Shown here piece by piece: positions 22,105 through 34,967 of a stretch of DNA of 64,000 nucleotides. The translations under genes were made by a program, and so were the position numbers. The notes beneath the pieces were generated by a model, which saw nothing but the letters and a program-made list of their open reading frames with translations, was not told the DNA's origin and did not search any database. The DNA is taken from assembly GCA_007858575.1 (NCBI GenBank), contig CP042279.1:1116001-1180000 (forward strand), given 5' to 3'. Within the stretch, counting starts at the first letter, position 1. Each line of letters begins with the position of its first letter. This DNA comes from Streptomyces sp. WAC08241. GTDB taxonomy: Bacteria > Actinomycetota > Actinomycetes > Streptomycetales > Streptomycetaceae.

Positions 22105-23131
22105 TCAGAGCACGCACTCCGCCTCGGCGTAGCGGTCGGCCGGGACCGTCTTGAGGGTTCTCCACGGCCCGCGCCAGCGGGACCATCGTGATGTCCGTGC
22201 CGCGCAGCGCGGTCAGCATGCCGAACTCGCCGCGGTGCGCCGCCTCCACCGCGTGCCAGCCGAAGCGGGTCGCGAGGACGCGGTCGTACGCGGTCGGGGT
22301 GCCGCCGCGCTGGACGTGGCCGAGGATGACCGGGCGGGCCTCCTTGCCGAGCCGCCGCTCCAGCTCCACGGAGAGCTGGTTGGCGACGCCGGTGAAGCGC
22401 TCGTGGCCGTAGATGTCGGTGCCGGCGGTCTTGAACTCCATCGAGCCCTCGCGCGGCTTCGCGCCCTCCGCGACCACCACGATCGCGAAGCGCTTGCCGT
22501 CCTCGAAGCGGGCGCCGACCCGGGCGGTCAGCTCGTCCATGTCGAAGGGGCGCTCCGGGACGACGACGGCGTGCGCGCCGGCCGCCATGCCGGAGTGCAG
22601 CGCTATCCAGCCGGTGTGGCGGCCCATGACCTCGACGACCAGGACCCGCTGGTGGGACTCGGCGGTGGTCTTGAGCCGGTCGAGGGCCTCGGTCGCCACG
22701 GTGACGGCCGTGTCGAAGCCGAAGGTGACGTCGGTGGAGGCGATGTCGTTGTCGATGGTCTTCGGGACGCCGACGATCGGGAGGCCCGCCTCGGAGAGGA
22801 GGTTCGCCGCCTTCAGGGTGCCCTCGCCGCCGATCGGGATGATGGCGTCCAGGCCGAGGTCCGCGACGTGGCCCCGGGCGCGCTCGACGCCGTCGACCAG
22901 ATGGGCGGGCTGGACCCGGGAGGAGCCGAGGATGGTGCCGCCGCGGGCGAGGATGCCGCCCACCGCGTCGAGGTCCAGCTTGCGGTAGTCGCACTCCAGG
23001 AGGCCCTTCCACCCGTCGTGGAAGCCGATGACCTCGTCGCCGTGGTCCACCACGGCGCGGTGCACGACGGACCGGATGACAGCGTTCAGACCGGGGCAGT
23101 CTCCGCCGGAGGTGAGCACGCCAATGCGCAT
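22105..23131 (-). CDS. pfkA: 6-phosphofructokinase
   Basis: Glycolytic phosphorylation of fructose 6-phosphate, about 341 aa. Starts MRIGVLTSGGDCPGLNAVIR (nucleotide loop of the group III enzymes). The phosphoryl-donor loop IPIGGEGTLKAA has Gly at the position that distinguishes ATP from PPi use, so ATP is predicted. The catalytic PKTIDNDI, the substrate loop VEVMGRHTGWIALHSG, and the C-terminal HVQRGGTPTAYDR are all present. An extra C near 22160 hides the true end (LKTVPADRYAEAECVL, TGA at 22105). Confidence 0.95.
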
Positions 23132-23187
23132 AGCCCGAAAACCTTTGCAACGTGGGCCGACTCCCGGACCACGTCGTCTGAGCGGAT

Positions 23188-23219
23188 CCCCGCCACCCTA
23201 TCGCCGCGGGGTGGCGGGG
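23188..23219 (-). terminator. perfect hairpin after gatD
   Basis: CCCCGCCACCC (23188-23198) and GGGTGGCGGGG (23209-23219) form an 11-bp stem with a 10-nt loop, 70 bp downstream of the gatD stop and just upstream of the pfkA start. It should end the murT-gatD transcript. Confidence 0.7.
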
Positions 23220-23289
23220 CTGAACCGGATGTCCGCACTGTGGACAGCGCACGTGCGTGCGAGAGGTGCGGACGGACCGTGCGGGACGG

Positions 23290-24018
23290 TCAGGCGGGCT
23301 GCGTGGCCGCCGCGATGCGCTCGGCGCGCAGCGCCTCGTACCAGCGGTCGTCCGTCGGCGGCAGCGCGTTCACGTCGAGGGCCAGCTTCAGGAGCAGGTC
23401 CGCGATCTGCGGGTTGCGGGCCATGACGGGGCCGTGCATGTACGTGCCGAAGACGGTGTCGTTGTACGCGCCCTCGGTGCCGTCGCCGGTGCCGTTGCCC
23501 TTGCCGAGGACGGTCCGGGCGAACGGCCGGGCCGTCGGGCCGAGGTGGGTGATGCCCTGGTGGTTCTCGAACCCGGTGAGCTGGGGCAGGCCCAGGCGCG
23601 GGTCGATGTCCGCGAGGACGTCGCCGACGCACCGCTCGCCCTCGCCGCGGGTCGAGATCACGTCGATGAGCCCGAGGCCGGCCTCGCGCTCGCCGAGGTC
23701 GTTGATGAACTCGTGGCCCAGGATCTGGTAGCCGGCGCAGACCGAGAAGATGATCGCGCCGTTGGAGGCGGCCCGGCTCAGGCCGCCGTCCCGCCGCAGC
23801 CGCTCGGCCGCGAGCCGCTGCGGGCGGTCCTCGCCGCCGCCGATCAGGTAGATGTCGCCCGAGGTCGGCACCGGTTGGTCGCTGCGGACGTCGACGCGCT
23901 CGACGCTGAGGCCGCGCTGGAGGGCGCGGCGCTCGACGACGAGGGCGTTGCCCTGGTCGCCGTAGGTGCTGAGCAGGTCCGGGTAGACCCAGACCAGGCG
24001 CAGGCTGCTGTCACTCAT
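23290..24018 (-). CDS. gatD: lipid II isoglutaminyl synthase, glutaminase subunit GatD
   Basis: Intact 242-aa class I glutamine amidotransferase-like subunit that supplies ammonia to MurT for amidation of D-Glu in lipid II. The nucleophile lies in IFSVCAGYQILGHEF; GFENHQGITHLG and the catalytic His in YMHGPVMARNPQIADLLL complete the site. DIYLIGGGEDRPQ is the conserved GatD-specific stretch. Starts 19 bp after murT. Confidence 0.94.
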   Translation of the reverse strand: MSDSSLRLVWVYPDLLSTYGDQGNALVVERRALQRGLSVERVDVRSDQPVPTSGDIYLIGGGEDRPQRLAAERLRRDGGLSRAASNGAIIFSVCAGYQILGHEFINDLGEREAGLGLIDVISTRGEGERCVGDVLADIDPRLGLPQLTGFENHQGITHLGPTARPFARTVLGKGNGTGDGTEGAYNDTVFGTYMHGPVMARNPQIADLLLKLALDVNALPPTDDRWYEALRAERIAAATQPA

Positions 24019-24037
24019 GCTGCATGTCCTCTACGGG

Positions 24038-25284
24038 TCAGTTGCCGACGCGGCGGCGGACGTCCTGGAAGGCGGTGTAGTTGGCGATCAGCTCGATCTG
24101 CCCGGGCGGGGCCATCGCGACGGCCTCGTCGAGGGTGTCGCAGACGCGGAAGTCCACGCCCGCGACCTCCAGGCGGACCGCCAGGTCGAGCCGGCGGTCG
24201 CCGATCACCATGATCGGGTGGCCGGCGAGCCGGCCGTAGTCGACGTCCCACAGCCAGGAGGTGTCCGTGCCGTCGGCGCCGCGCGCGTTGACGGAGAGGA
24301 TCACCGGGGCCGGCGGGCCGTCGATGAGCGAGAACGTCTCCAGCCAGCCGGCCGGGTTCTTCGCGAGGAGCAGCCGCAGGTCGCGGTTCTGGAAGGAGAC
24401 CACGTCGTAGCGGCCGGCGACGGCCTGCACCTGGTACATGCGCTCCAGGGCCACCTGCGGCGGCACCCCGAAGACGGCGGCGACGGCGGCCGAGGTGGTG
24501 GCGTTCGCCTTGTTGGCGCGGCCGGGGAGCTGGAGGCGGATCGGCCAGGCCGAGCCGTGCGGGTCGAGCACGTGGTCGCCGCTGAGCGCCCAGCTCGGCG
24601 CGGGGCGCCGGAAGCCGCACTCGCCGCAGAACCAGTCGTCGCCGGGGCGTTGCATGACGCCGCCGCAGGCGGGCAGGACCAGGCGTCGTCCTTCCACTCC
24701 TGGCCCGCGGCGACCCACACCACGTTGGGGGAGGAGGAGGCGGCCCACACGATCAGCGGGTCGTCGGCGTTGGCGATGACCACGGCCTTGGTGCCGTTGA
24801 GGCCCTCGCGCCACTTCTCGGCGAGCATCCGGGTCTCGGCGGCGCGGTCGAGCTGGTCGCGGGAGAGGTTGAGCAGCGCGATCGCCTTGGGCGTGGTGTC
24901 CCGGGCGACGCCCGCGAGGTACTTCTCGTCGACCTCGATCACGCCGTACCGGGAGTCCGAGCCGCCGGCGAGCGCCGAGGTGATGCCCGCGGGCATGTTC
25001 GCGCCCAGGGCGTTCGAGACGACGGGGCCCGCGGCGCGCAGCGCCTCCGCGATCAGCCGGGTCGTGGTCGTCTTGCCGTTGGTCGCCGACACCAGGACGA
25101 CGTCCAGGTGCTGGGCGAGGCGCCCGAGGAGGTCGGGGTCGAGCTTCAGCGCCACCCGGCCGCCGATCACCGATCCGCTGCCGCGTCCCGCCGCCCGCGA
25201 CACCGCGGCCGCGGCCCTGCCCGCCGTCACGGCCAGCTTGGCGCGCGGCGACAGCGGCTCTGGATTACCGGGGTGTCCTGACAT
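24038..25284 (-). CDS. murT: lipid II isoglutaminyl synthase, Mur-ligase-like subunit MurT
   Basis: Amidates the alpha-carboxyl of D-Glu in lipid II stem peptides together with GatD, about 416 aa. Mur-ligase P-loop [20 protein letters not shown], then [15 protein letters not shown] and [12 protein letters not shown] four-Cys zinc-ribbon insertion (SCPACGG and WFCGECGF) is typical of MurT. The C-terminal DUF1727 region contains [13 protein letters not shown]. One indel near 24673 in the ribbon (GGCC read as GCC). Confidence 0.94.
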
Positions 25285-25410
25285 CGTTCTTGTTCCTCCT
25301 CGCGTCGGTCCGGGCTCAGCCTATCGAGATCCGGCCAGGAGCCCGAACAGCGGCACCGCCGAGCGACCGTACGAAACAGGCAGGTCACGGCGGACCGTAC
25401 CCTTACCGGC

Positions 25411-25969
25411 ATGCGAAACCGCCCCATCCCCGGCAGTTCCGGCCTGGTCCGAGCGATGACCCTGCTCGGCGACCCCGTGCTGCACGCGCCCTGCGCGCCC
25501 GTCACCGACTTCGGACCCCAACTGGCCCGGCTCGTCGAGGACATGTTCGCCACGATGTACGCGGCGAACGGGGTGGGCCTGGCGGCGAACCAGGTGGGCG
25601 TGGGCCTGCGGGTCTTCGTGTACGACTGCCCCGACGACGAGGAGGTCCGCCACCTGGGGCACGTGGTGAACCCGCGCCTGGTGGAGGCGGACGGAGACGT
25701 GGTCAGGGGCCGGAAGGGTGTCTCTCCCTGCCGGGCCTGGAGGCCCCGACGCCCCGGTTCGACCGCGCGGTGGTGGAGGGCGTGGACCTGGACGGGGCGC
25801 CGGTGCGGGTCGAGGGCACGGGGTTCTTCGCCCGCTGCCTCCAGCACGAGGCCGACCACCTGGAGGGCGGGGTCTACGCGGACCACGTCACGGGTGGCGC
25901 AGATCACGTCTGCTGCGGGCGGTCCGCAAGCAGCCGTGGGGCGGCGGAGTCTCGGTCCTGGAGGGCTGA
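25411..25969 (+). CDS. def: peptide deformylase
   Basis: Metalloenzyme removing the formyl group from nascent proteins, about 187 aa. The three canonical motifs are present: [10 protein letters not shown] (I), EGCLSLPG (II, Cys metal ligand) and QHEADHLEG (III, HExxH). Indels near 25709 (G5 to G4) and 25894 (G4 to G3) break it into three frames. The last 25 residues ([14 protein letters not shown]) form a basic tail. Divergent from murT-gatD by 126 bp. One of several def copies expected in a Streptomyces genome. Confidence 0.93.
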
Positions 25970-26020
25970 GGGTTCCCCCGCGTGAGGGAGACCCTCTCCG
26001 GAAGCGCGCGGGGATCCTCG

Positions 26021-26666
26021 CTAGAAGCCCGGTCCGTCGGCGCGGTCGTCGGCCTCGGCCAGGCGGCCCCAGAGGAGGTCCGCCAGGCTGCGGACGAGCT
26101 CGGCGCGGGAGCAGGGGCGTTCGCCGAGCCACCAGTCGCCGGCCGCGTGCATCATGCCGACGATGCCGTGGCCCCAGATCCGGGCCTGGGCCTCGGCGGC
26201 GGGGCCCAGGTCGACGCGTTCGGCGATGACCTGGCCGAGCTCCTCGCCCATGCGGCGAAGGAGCGGGGCCGAGTGGCGGCCGACGTCGAAGCCCTGCTCG
26301 GTCTGGTGGGACTCCTCGGCGGGGTGCATGAGGAAGCGGTAGACCTGCGGCATCGCCTCGATCGAGGCGAGGTAGGTGTCGAGGGTGGACTCGACCCGGC
26401 GGCGCCGGTCGGCGGGGCGTCGAGCGCGGCCCGCAGCGCGTCGAGGAGCGCGTCGGTGTGCCGGGTGGCGAGGGCGCGGTAGAGGCCGCCCTTGTCGCCG
26501 AAGTGGCGGTAGAGGATCGGCTTGGTGATGCCGGCCTCGGCCGCGATCGCGTTCATGGACGCCTTGGGCCGTCCCGGAGCACCACCCGGTCCGCCGCCTC
26601 CAGTAGTTCGCGCCGCCGCTGCTCGGCGGGCGTCTGCCGGTCGGTGGTCCGGTGCGCGATGTCCAT
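26021..26666 (-). CDS. TetR-family transcriptional regulator
   Basis: About 216 aa. N-terminal helix-turn-helix: [40 protein letters not shown] (turn and recognition helix), DKGGLYRAL. The remainder is a helical ligand domain ([38 protein letters not shown]), similar to regulators of fatty-acid or steroid genes. Indels near 26416 and 26571. Divergent from the acyl-CoA dehydrogenase with a perfect palindrome between them, so it probably represses both. Confidence 0.88.
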
Positions 26667-26831
26667 GTGCCTGTCTCCCCGGCCGTACGGTCTCGGTCCC
26701 GCCGTTCCGCGCCCGACGGTCCGGCGGTGCTGTGTGCTGTGTGTGTCGGGCCGTCGCAACGTAACACCCGGTCCGGCCCCGGTGCCGGTCGGGCCGGGCC
26801 GCCTCCGCGCAGGTTGACAGCCCCTACCCGG

Positions 26832-26853
26832 CGGTAACAGACTGCTGTTACCG
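26832..26853. promoter_or_regulatory. candidate TetR operator, perfect 9-bp inverted repeat
   Basis: CGGTAACAG (26832-26840) and CTGTTACCG (26845-26853) flank ACTG. A half-site, GTAACA, recurs 26857-26862. The site ends 27 bp before the acyl-CoA dehydrogenase ATG and 166 bp from the TetR start, an arrangement typical of an autoregulated TetR repressor. Confidence 0.7.
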
Positions 26854-26879
26854 CAAGTAACATACTGCTGGGAGGGAAA

Positions 26880-28090
<1,211 letters not shown>

Positions 28091-28110
28091 GTCAGGTCGC
28101 CGCGGCCTGT

Positions 28111-28144
28111 GTTCGCCCCGCACCTCCCGGGGCGCGGGGCGGAC
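28111..28144. terminator. hairpin between convergent genes
   Basis: CGCCCCGC (28114-28121) pairs with GCGGGGCG (28134-28141), extended by weaker pairs on both sides, with a 12-nt loop. It lies between the acyl-CoA dehydrogenase stop and the flavoprotein stop. Confidence 0.55.
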
Positions 28145-28147
28145 GCG

Positions 28148-28690
28148 TCAGAACGGCCGGAGCGCGTCCCCGACCGCGTCCAGGGCGGTCCGCCACGGGT
28201 AGGCCGCCGGATCCCCTGGCCCGGCTCGTGCGGCACGAACCCTCCCTCGCCGTACAGGACCCGCACCCCGGCGCCGCGCAGGATGTCCAGGACAGGTCGA
28301 ACCGGGGGTGCGCGGCGTACGCGGAGTTCACGCACGGCATCACCGCCACGGGGATCCGCTTCCCCATGCCCTCGGTCGCCACCGCGACGAGCCACGTGTC
28401 CGTGAGCCCGAGCGCCCACCGGTTGACCGTGTTGAAGGTGGCCGGCGCCACCACGATCGCGTCCGGCTCCGGCCACACGGCCGGCTCGCCGGGCAGCCGG
28501 TGGTCCCAGCGCACGGGGTGCCCGGTGAGGGCGGCGAGGCCGTCGAGGGAGCCGGCGAGCCAGCGGGCGGCCGTCGGCGTGAGGCCGAGGCACACGTCCC
28601 AGTTGTCGGCCTGCGCCTCCTCGACGACCCGTGCGACGTCGAAGACGGGGAGGCGGCACTGCTGAACAGGTACAGGGTCCGATCGTTCAT
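28148..28690 (-). CDS. flavoprotein (HFCD family, PPC-decarboxylase-like)
   Basis: About 182 aa. MNDRTLYLFSSAA opens the fold. NWDVCLGLTPTAARWLAGSL, AIVVAPATFNTVNRWALGLT (the conserved APAT-N flavin/substrate loop) and VAVATEGMGKRIPVAVMPCV follow. This is the pattern of FMN-binding flavoprotein decarboxylases. Indels near 28212, 28292, 28610 and 28651. Short enough to be a lone flavoprotein rather than the CoaB-CoaC fusion. 50 bp downstream of the PucR regulator on the same strand. Substrate unknown. Confidence 0.75.
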
Positions 28691-28740
28691 GACCGCCATC
28701 CGATCACATGGTGGTCGTACGAAGGCGATCCCGCCCGGAC

Positions 28741-29950
28741 TCAGTCCTTCCGCTTCCCCTCGCGGAGGTGCAGCGAGCGCAGCACCGCTTCGAGGGCGAA
28801 GCGGTGGTCGGGGTCGAGGAGCCGGTCGCCGAAGTGGTTGTCCAGGTTCCGCAGGCGGTAGCGGACCGTCTGGGCGTGCACGCCCAGCATCTCGCCGACC
28901 TGCTCGGCCGGGGCCCGGGTGGAGACGTGGACGCGCAGGGTCTCGATCAGCCGGTCGCGCCGGCTGCCGGACAGCCCGTCGAGCGGGGCCAGTTCGCGCG
29001 CGGCGAGGTGGTGGACGAGCGCCGGGTCGGAGAGCAGCCACAACGTTGTCAGGTGCTCCTCGCAGCGCACCAGGGGCGCGTCCGGCACGACGCCGTCGTC
29101 GATGAGCTGGAGGACGCGCCGCGCCCAGCGGATGGAGTGGGCGGCCTGCGGCGGCGGCACGGTCAGACCGACGACGGCGGGGGTGCCGGCCAGGGCGGCT
29201 TCGAGCATCGCGAGGCGCTCGGCGGTGAGCGGACCGGGGATGAGCAGGTGCGGCTGGGGAAGGCTGAGGTCGGCGAGGACGTCCCGGTCGAGACCGGCCT
29301 GGACGAGTTCGGCGACCGGGGCCCGTAACGCGACCATGGTGCACTCGGAGGGCAGTTCCCAGGAGGACTCCCGGCACAGCTCGGCGATGGTCGTCCGGGG
29401 CAGCGGCGGACCGGCGAGGACGAGGTGGAGGAGCTGTCTGCGCAGCGCCGCCGTGTCCGACATCGCGCGCCCCTGGACCATGACGTACCCCTCGCGGGAG
29501 AGCGCCTCCAGCCCTCGACGTAGGCGAAGAGGGCGTCCGCGAAGGCCAGGATGAGGGTGGGGAGAGGTTGTACGTGCGCCCGATGCTCTTGGCCCGGCGC
29601 AGCGCGATGCGGGCGCCGAGCCGGTAGGCACCCTGCAGGGTGTCCAGGTCGCGGCCCTCGTAGGCTCTCCACCCGGCCGAACTTGCGCAGCAGTTCGTCG
29701 CGGAGGGCCGAGTTCGTCCCGGGGTCGGCGACCCGGTCCACGAAGGCCGCCAGGGCCTGCTCCACGCCCTGGCGGATCGCGTCCGAGTGGGGCCCGTTGA
29801 AGAGGTGGGCGTACACGGGGTAGGTCCGCTGGACCTCCACCCCGATCTCCTTGATGAGCCCGGGGATCTCCGGCCTCATCAGATCGGCGAACTCCCGGGG
29901 AGCGGGTCGAGGGGCTCACCGACGCTCGGCGGCTGTGCGATAGCGGGCAT
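28741..29950 (-). CDS. PucR-family transcriptional regulator
   Basis: About 404 aa. The C-terminal PucR helix-turn-helix is clear: ETLRVHVSTRAPAEQVGEML, GVHAQTVRYRLRNLDNHFG, LDPDHRFALEAVLRSLHLRE. The middle has a GGDEF-like/CdaR-type region (ALRAPVAELVQAGLDRDVLA; VVGLTVPPPQAAHSIRW). The N-terminal part (GLIKEIGVEVQRTYPVYAHL; IGRTYNLSPTLILAFADALF) is typical of actinobacterial regulators in this family. Indels near 29510, 29570, 29665 and 29899. Lies downstream of the four exported-protein genes on the same strand, after a strong hairpin. Confidence 0.85.
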
Positions 29951-29997
29951 GGACCGATCCCTTTGCTCTTCTGCGCGACCGGTGGGGAACGGCGGTG

Positions 29998-30026
29998 CGG
30001 CGCCCCGCCCGGAGTACGGGGCGCCG
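29998..30026 (-). terminator. strong hairpin between exported-protein genes and pucR
   Basis: CGGCGCCCCG (29998-30007) is a perfect complement of CGGGGCGCCG (30017-30026) with a 9-nt loop. It lies 140 bp after the stop of the last exported-protein gene and 48 bp before the PucR start, separating the two transcripts. Confidence 0.65.
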
Positions 30027-30165
30027 CCACGGCCGTCAGGTGCGTACCTGCGGGGACTGCTGAAGCTAGGACACCTGCTCGTCGCTGCACACAACTTGCG
30101 CAGGAGTTGGCGTCCCCGGAGGGCGTGCACCGCCGACTAGGCCGGTAATCGCCCCTGGGTGGCCG

Positions 30166-31105
30166 TTACTTGACCGCGGAGTGCCAGCTCTGGGAGAAGA
30201 CCTTCCCGGCGTCGGGGCGACGACGCCCGGCGCGTACAGGCCGGTCAGATAGGTCTGGGTGTTGTTGAGGACGAGGCTGTTCTTCCCGGCGGGGAGGGCA
30301 GGCCCGTCTTGAGGTTGACCGCGCCGTCGATCAGACCGAGCAGCCCGAGGCCGCAGCCGCTGGCGCCGGGGACGGCGAAGGTGTTGTCGCCCTGGGTGGA
30401 GCCGAGGAGGTTGATGCGGCTGATGTCGCCCTCCTCGTTCGGGGTGCCGTCGGCGCTGAAGCGGTCGAGGCCGAACTCGGGCGCGGTGAAGTTGCGCGGG
30501 CGCAGGAGGATCGGCTTCTCCTTGGTCCCGATGTAGCAGTTGCTGCCGAGGAACGGGTTCTGCAGGTGGATCCGGACCGGAGGGTGACGATCGGCTGGTC
30601 GGTGAGGACGCCCGCGATCTGGTCGAAGTCCGAGGGGTGCCGACCGACTCCAGGGTGGCGGTGATCTTGTTGAGCTTCCCGTCGGACAACTGCTTGCAGA
30701 TGTTGCTGATGAACGGGATGTCGCTCGGACACATCAGGCCGAGCAGGCCGCCGGGGACGGTGGCGGAGTCGGCGATGATCGCGCCGGAGGGCGGGGCGAC
30801 GACCGTGCTGGTGCCGTCGGCGTTCTGGATGGTGCCGATCTGGAGGTTGGTCTTCCCGGTGTTCACCGTCGTCTTGCCCAGCTTGATGGAGCCGCTGAGC
30901 GAGAAGGAGGCGACGCACTGCGGCGCCCTGTCGAGGCCGTCGGTGGCGAGCATCGCCGGGGCGTCGACGGGGCACCGGTGGACGGGGCCCAGCCGCCGTT
31001 CAGTTCGGGGACGGCGGCGGTCGCCGTGCCCATGGAGGCGAAGGCCCCGAGGGCGGTGAGGGCGGAGACGGTGGCCAGTTTCGTACGGGCGGGGACGAGG
31101 GGCAT
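30166..31105 (-). CDS. exported protein of unknown function (mce-neighbour 1)
   Basis: About 314 aa. Signal peptide TKLATVSALTALGAFASMG ending in ATA-like cleavage, mature start AVPELNGGW. The mature part is rich in beta-type sequence: VASFSLSGSIKLGKTTVNTG, GAIIADSATVPGGLLGLMCP, PIVTLPVRIHLQNPFLGSNC, ISRINLLGSTQGDNTFAVPG, ASGCGLGLLGLIDGAVNLKT; six or more Cys. No membrane anchor after the signal. Indels near 30215, 30300, 30580, 30640 and 30985. Last of four minus-strand exported genes divergent from the mce operon. No family recognised with certainty. Confidence 0.75.
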
Positions 31106-31164
31106 GGCGGAAGCCTTCCGGTGAAGGGGGCGGGGACGGGGAGCGGCGGGGCGGGCGTGCCGGT

Positions 31165-32810
31165 TCAGCGCTCGGGCTTGGGGATCACGGCGGGCTGGCG
31201 GTCCTCGGTGCACTGGTCCGCGGGCGGGTCCTCCAGGCCGGCGGAGCAGGTCTGGCCCTGGATCTGCTTGATGTAGTTGCCGGGACCGGAGATGGAGGCG
31301 GTGAAGAGCCGGTCGAGGTTCTCGCCCCCGGCGCCGCAGCCCTTGAAGGCCGGAATGGTCACCTCACCGGTGAGCGCGCCGCCACTGGTGAGCTGGTAGC
31401 CGGTGGCGGGGTCGGGGATGACCTGCCGTCCCGTGCCGTGCAGCACCAGGTGGTCTCCGGGGTACTTGACGGGGTCGGGTTCGAGGGAGGTGAGCGGCTT
31501 CTCCGTACGGCAGGAGGGGCCGACGTCCAGTCGGGTGCCGTTGACCCGGGCGTCGAGCACGCGCAGGACGAGGGGCGCGCGGACGTAGGCGTCCGAGGTG
31601 TAGACGGGATAGTTGGCGAGCATGTCCGACTCGACGCTCATGGGCCCCACCTGTTCCAGGACCAGGGTCGCCGTGGTCGGGGCGAAGCCGAACGTCAGGA
31701 AGGTGGCCTGGAAGGGCGGGGTCTGCTTGCGTCCCTCGTGGAAGAGACTGGCGTCCGACGTCTGGACCACGTGCATCCCGTCCGGCCGGAACTCGATCCC
31801 GGGCTCTCCCTGCTCGATGAAGACGCAGGACACCGGGATGGCGTTGGCGCCGTTCAGCTTCCGCACGTTGGAGTAGCCGGTGATGTAGGCGGTCAGGGTG
31901 GTGGGGGTCGCCTGCTCGTTGCGGCAGGTGGGCGCGGAGCCCCGGCCGGCCGGCGTCCCGGACGGTGTGTCCGCCGCCTCGGGGGCCCCGGCCGACTTCC
32001 CTCCGGCGGGCTTCTCCGCTCCGGCGGGCTTCTCCGCTCCGGCGCCGGTCTCCTCGTTCCGCGGAAGCCCGTGCGTCGGGGCTGCGCCGTCCTGGCTCTC
32101 CGAGGGTCCGGCCCGGACGCCGGAGGGGAGGAGGGCGGGACGGAGTCCGACGGCGAGGGGGATCCGCCCGGTTCCCCGGTGGAGGGCCGGGGGCGATCGG
32201 GACGGTCGCGAGCTGCCTGTCCTCCTCCGCGTCCTCGTCCGGCGCGCAGGCGACGGAGAGGGACGCGGGTCGGCGGGCGTGCCGTCGGCCGTGCCCAGGG
32301 CGAGGCCGACGTCGAGGTTCCCCGCGGTGAAGGAGAGGTCCCCGGCGGCGCTCGCCGTCACGACCGGGACGTCGCCGGTCGTGGTGAGCGTCAACGGCCC
32401 GTCGGCCGGTACGCCGGTCGGCTGCGCGGTGCCGCGCCAGACGGCCTGCGTCTCCTGGCCGTTCTGCCCCGCGGCGACGCCGAGTGCCGTCTCCGCCCGG
32501 ACTTCGGCGGCCTTGAGGGCCGTGAGGTCGGCGACGGCCGCCGCGGGGAGCTCCACGGTGGTGGTGACGTCGGTGGGCCGTATCTCCTCTCCCACCGCGG
32601 CCCGGTCCGGGAAGGCCGCCCTGATCCGCACCGTCGCGGGCTGCGGCCCCGAGGGCAGGGCGCAGACGTAGGGCAGCGCGGTGTCGACCTTCAGGGTCTC
32701 CACGGCGACGGCCGCGGCGGGAAGGAGGGAGCGAGCGCCACGAACGCGGCGATCGTCGCACTGCGCGCCCGGACACGGGAGGTTCGGGTGGTGGGCCGTG
32801 GGCCTCTCAT
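31165..32810 (-). CDS. exported two-domain protein, N-terminal domain resembling DUF6801
   Basis: About 548 aa. Signal peptide (SATIAAFVALAPLLPAAAVA) follows ATG 32810, which has a GGAG ribosome-binding site. Domain 1 (~residues 30-150) has the pattern LPYVCALPSGPQPATVRIRA, AVGEEIRPTDVTTTVELPA, GPLTLTTTGDVPVVTASAAG seen in actinobacterial DUF6801. A low-complexity linker with repeated GAEKPAG follows. Domain 2 has LTAYITGYSNVRKLNGANAI, VSCVFIEQGEPGIEFRPDG, QATFLTFGFAPTTATLVLEQ and conserved Cys. Indels near 32728 and in the linker (32100-32270). Function unknown; DUF6801 assignment from memory of pattern. Confidence 0.7.
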
Positions 32811-32897
32811 CTGTTGCTCCGCTCGGATCGTTCGTGCGCCGGTGGACGAGGAGGCCGGCGAGGGACGCGGACAGCCCGCGAAGGCGGGGACGGGCCT

Positions 32898-33529
32898 CTA
32901 CGGGGCGGACCCGACGATCGTCGGGACGGTGGTGGTGCCCGTCTTCTTGAGCAGGTAGTCGGCCTTGAGGAGCAGGCCGGCGCCGACCGGCATGGCCACG
33001 CCGCAGTTGGTGGACGCGACGACGGGCAGCTCTCCGGGGACGCCGGCGACGGACAGCCTGCCCGTCGCGTTGGTGTACGTGCTGGAGGACGTGCCCCGTG
33101 CGCGGAAGACGCAGGCGCCCCAGGTGAGTTCGAGGTCGATGCCGCCCACGTGGCCCTTGGTGACGCCGGTCGCGGCGGTGTGGTCCCGCGCCACGATCGT
33201 CCAGGGGTGGTCGGGACCATGGTGTTGCCCAGGACGCTGGTGCAGGGCGCGCCGGTCTCGCCGAAGGCGATGGAGTCGATGGTGCCGACGGTCGCCGGAT
33301 TGCCGGCGGCGCTCCGGAGCGTGCCCGAGGCGGAGGACTTGGTGCACGTGATGGCGATGCCGTTGATGGAGTTCGCGAGGTTCGCGCCGTTCTTCGCGGA
33401 GAAGGCGACCGGCGACGGGGTGACGGTCCAGACCGCCGAGGGCACGGCCGGGGCCGGGGCCGCCGTGAGGACGAGCGCGGCCGCGGCCGCTCCGGCGGTG
33501 ACGGCGGGCTTTCCGATCGGCTTCTTCAT
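32898..33529 (-). CDS. exported ~210-aa protein (paralogue of the next upstream gene)
   Basis: Signal peptide MKKPIGKPAVTAGAAAAALV, mature start near [13 protein letters not shown]. Mature domain: [98 protein letters not shown], ending TTVPTIVGSAP. Four Cys in conserved positions suggest two disulphides. No membrane anchor. One indel near 33218. Same length and Cys pattern as the neighbour at 33632-34260; the pair is a tandem duplication. No known domain. Confidence 0.8.
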
Positions 33530-33631
33530 GGCGTGCGGGGTCTCCTCGGGACGTGACCGGTGACCGGGGTGCGGACAGCCCGCGCCCGCCCGGCCGGGGT
33601 CGCCGGCCGGACGGACGCGGGTTCCTGCGCC

Positions 33632-34967
<1,336 letters not shown>

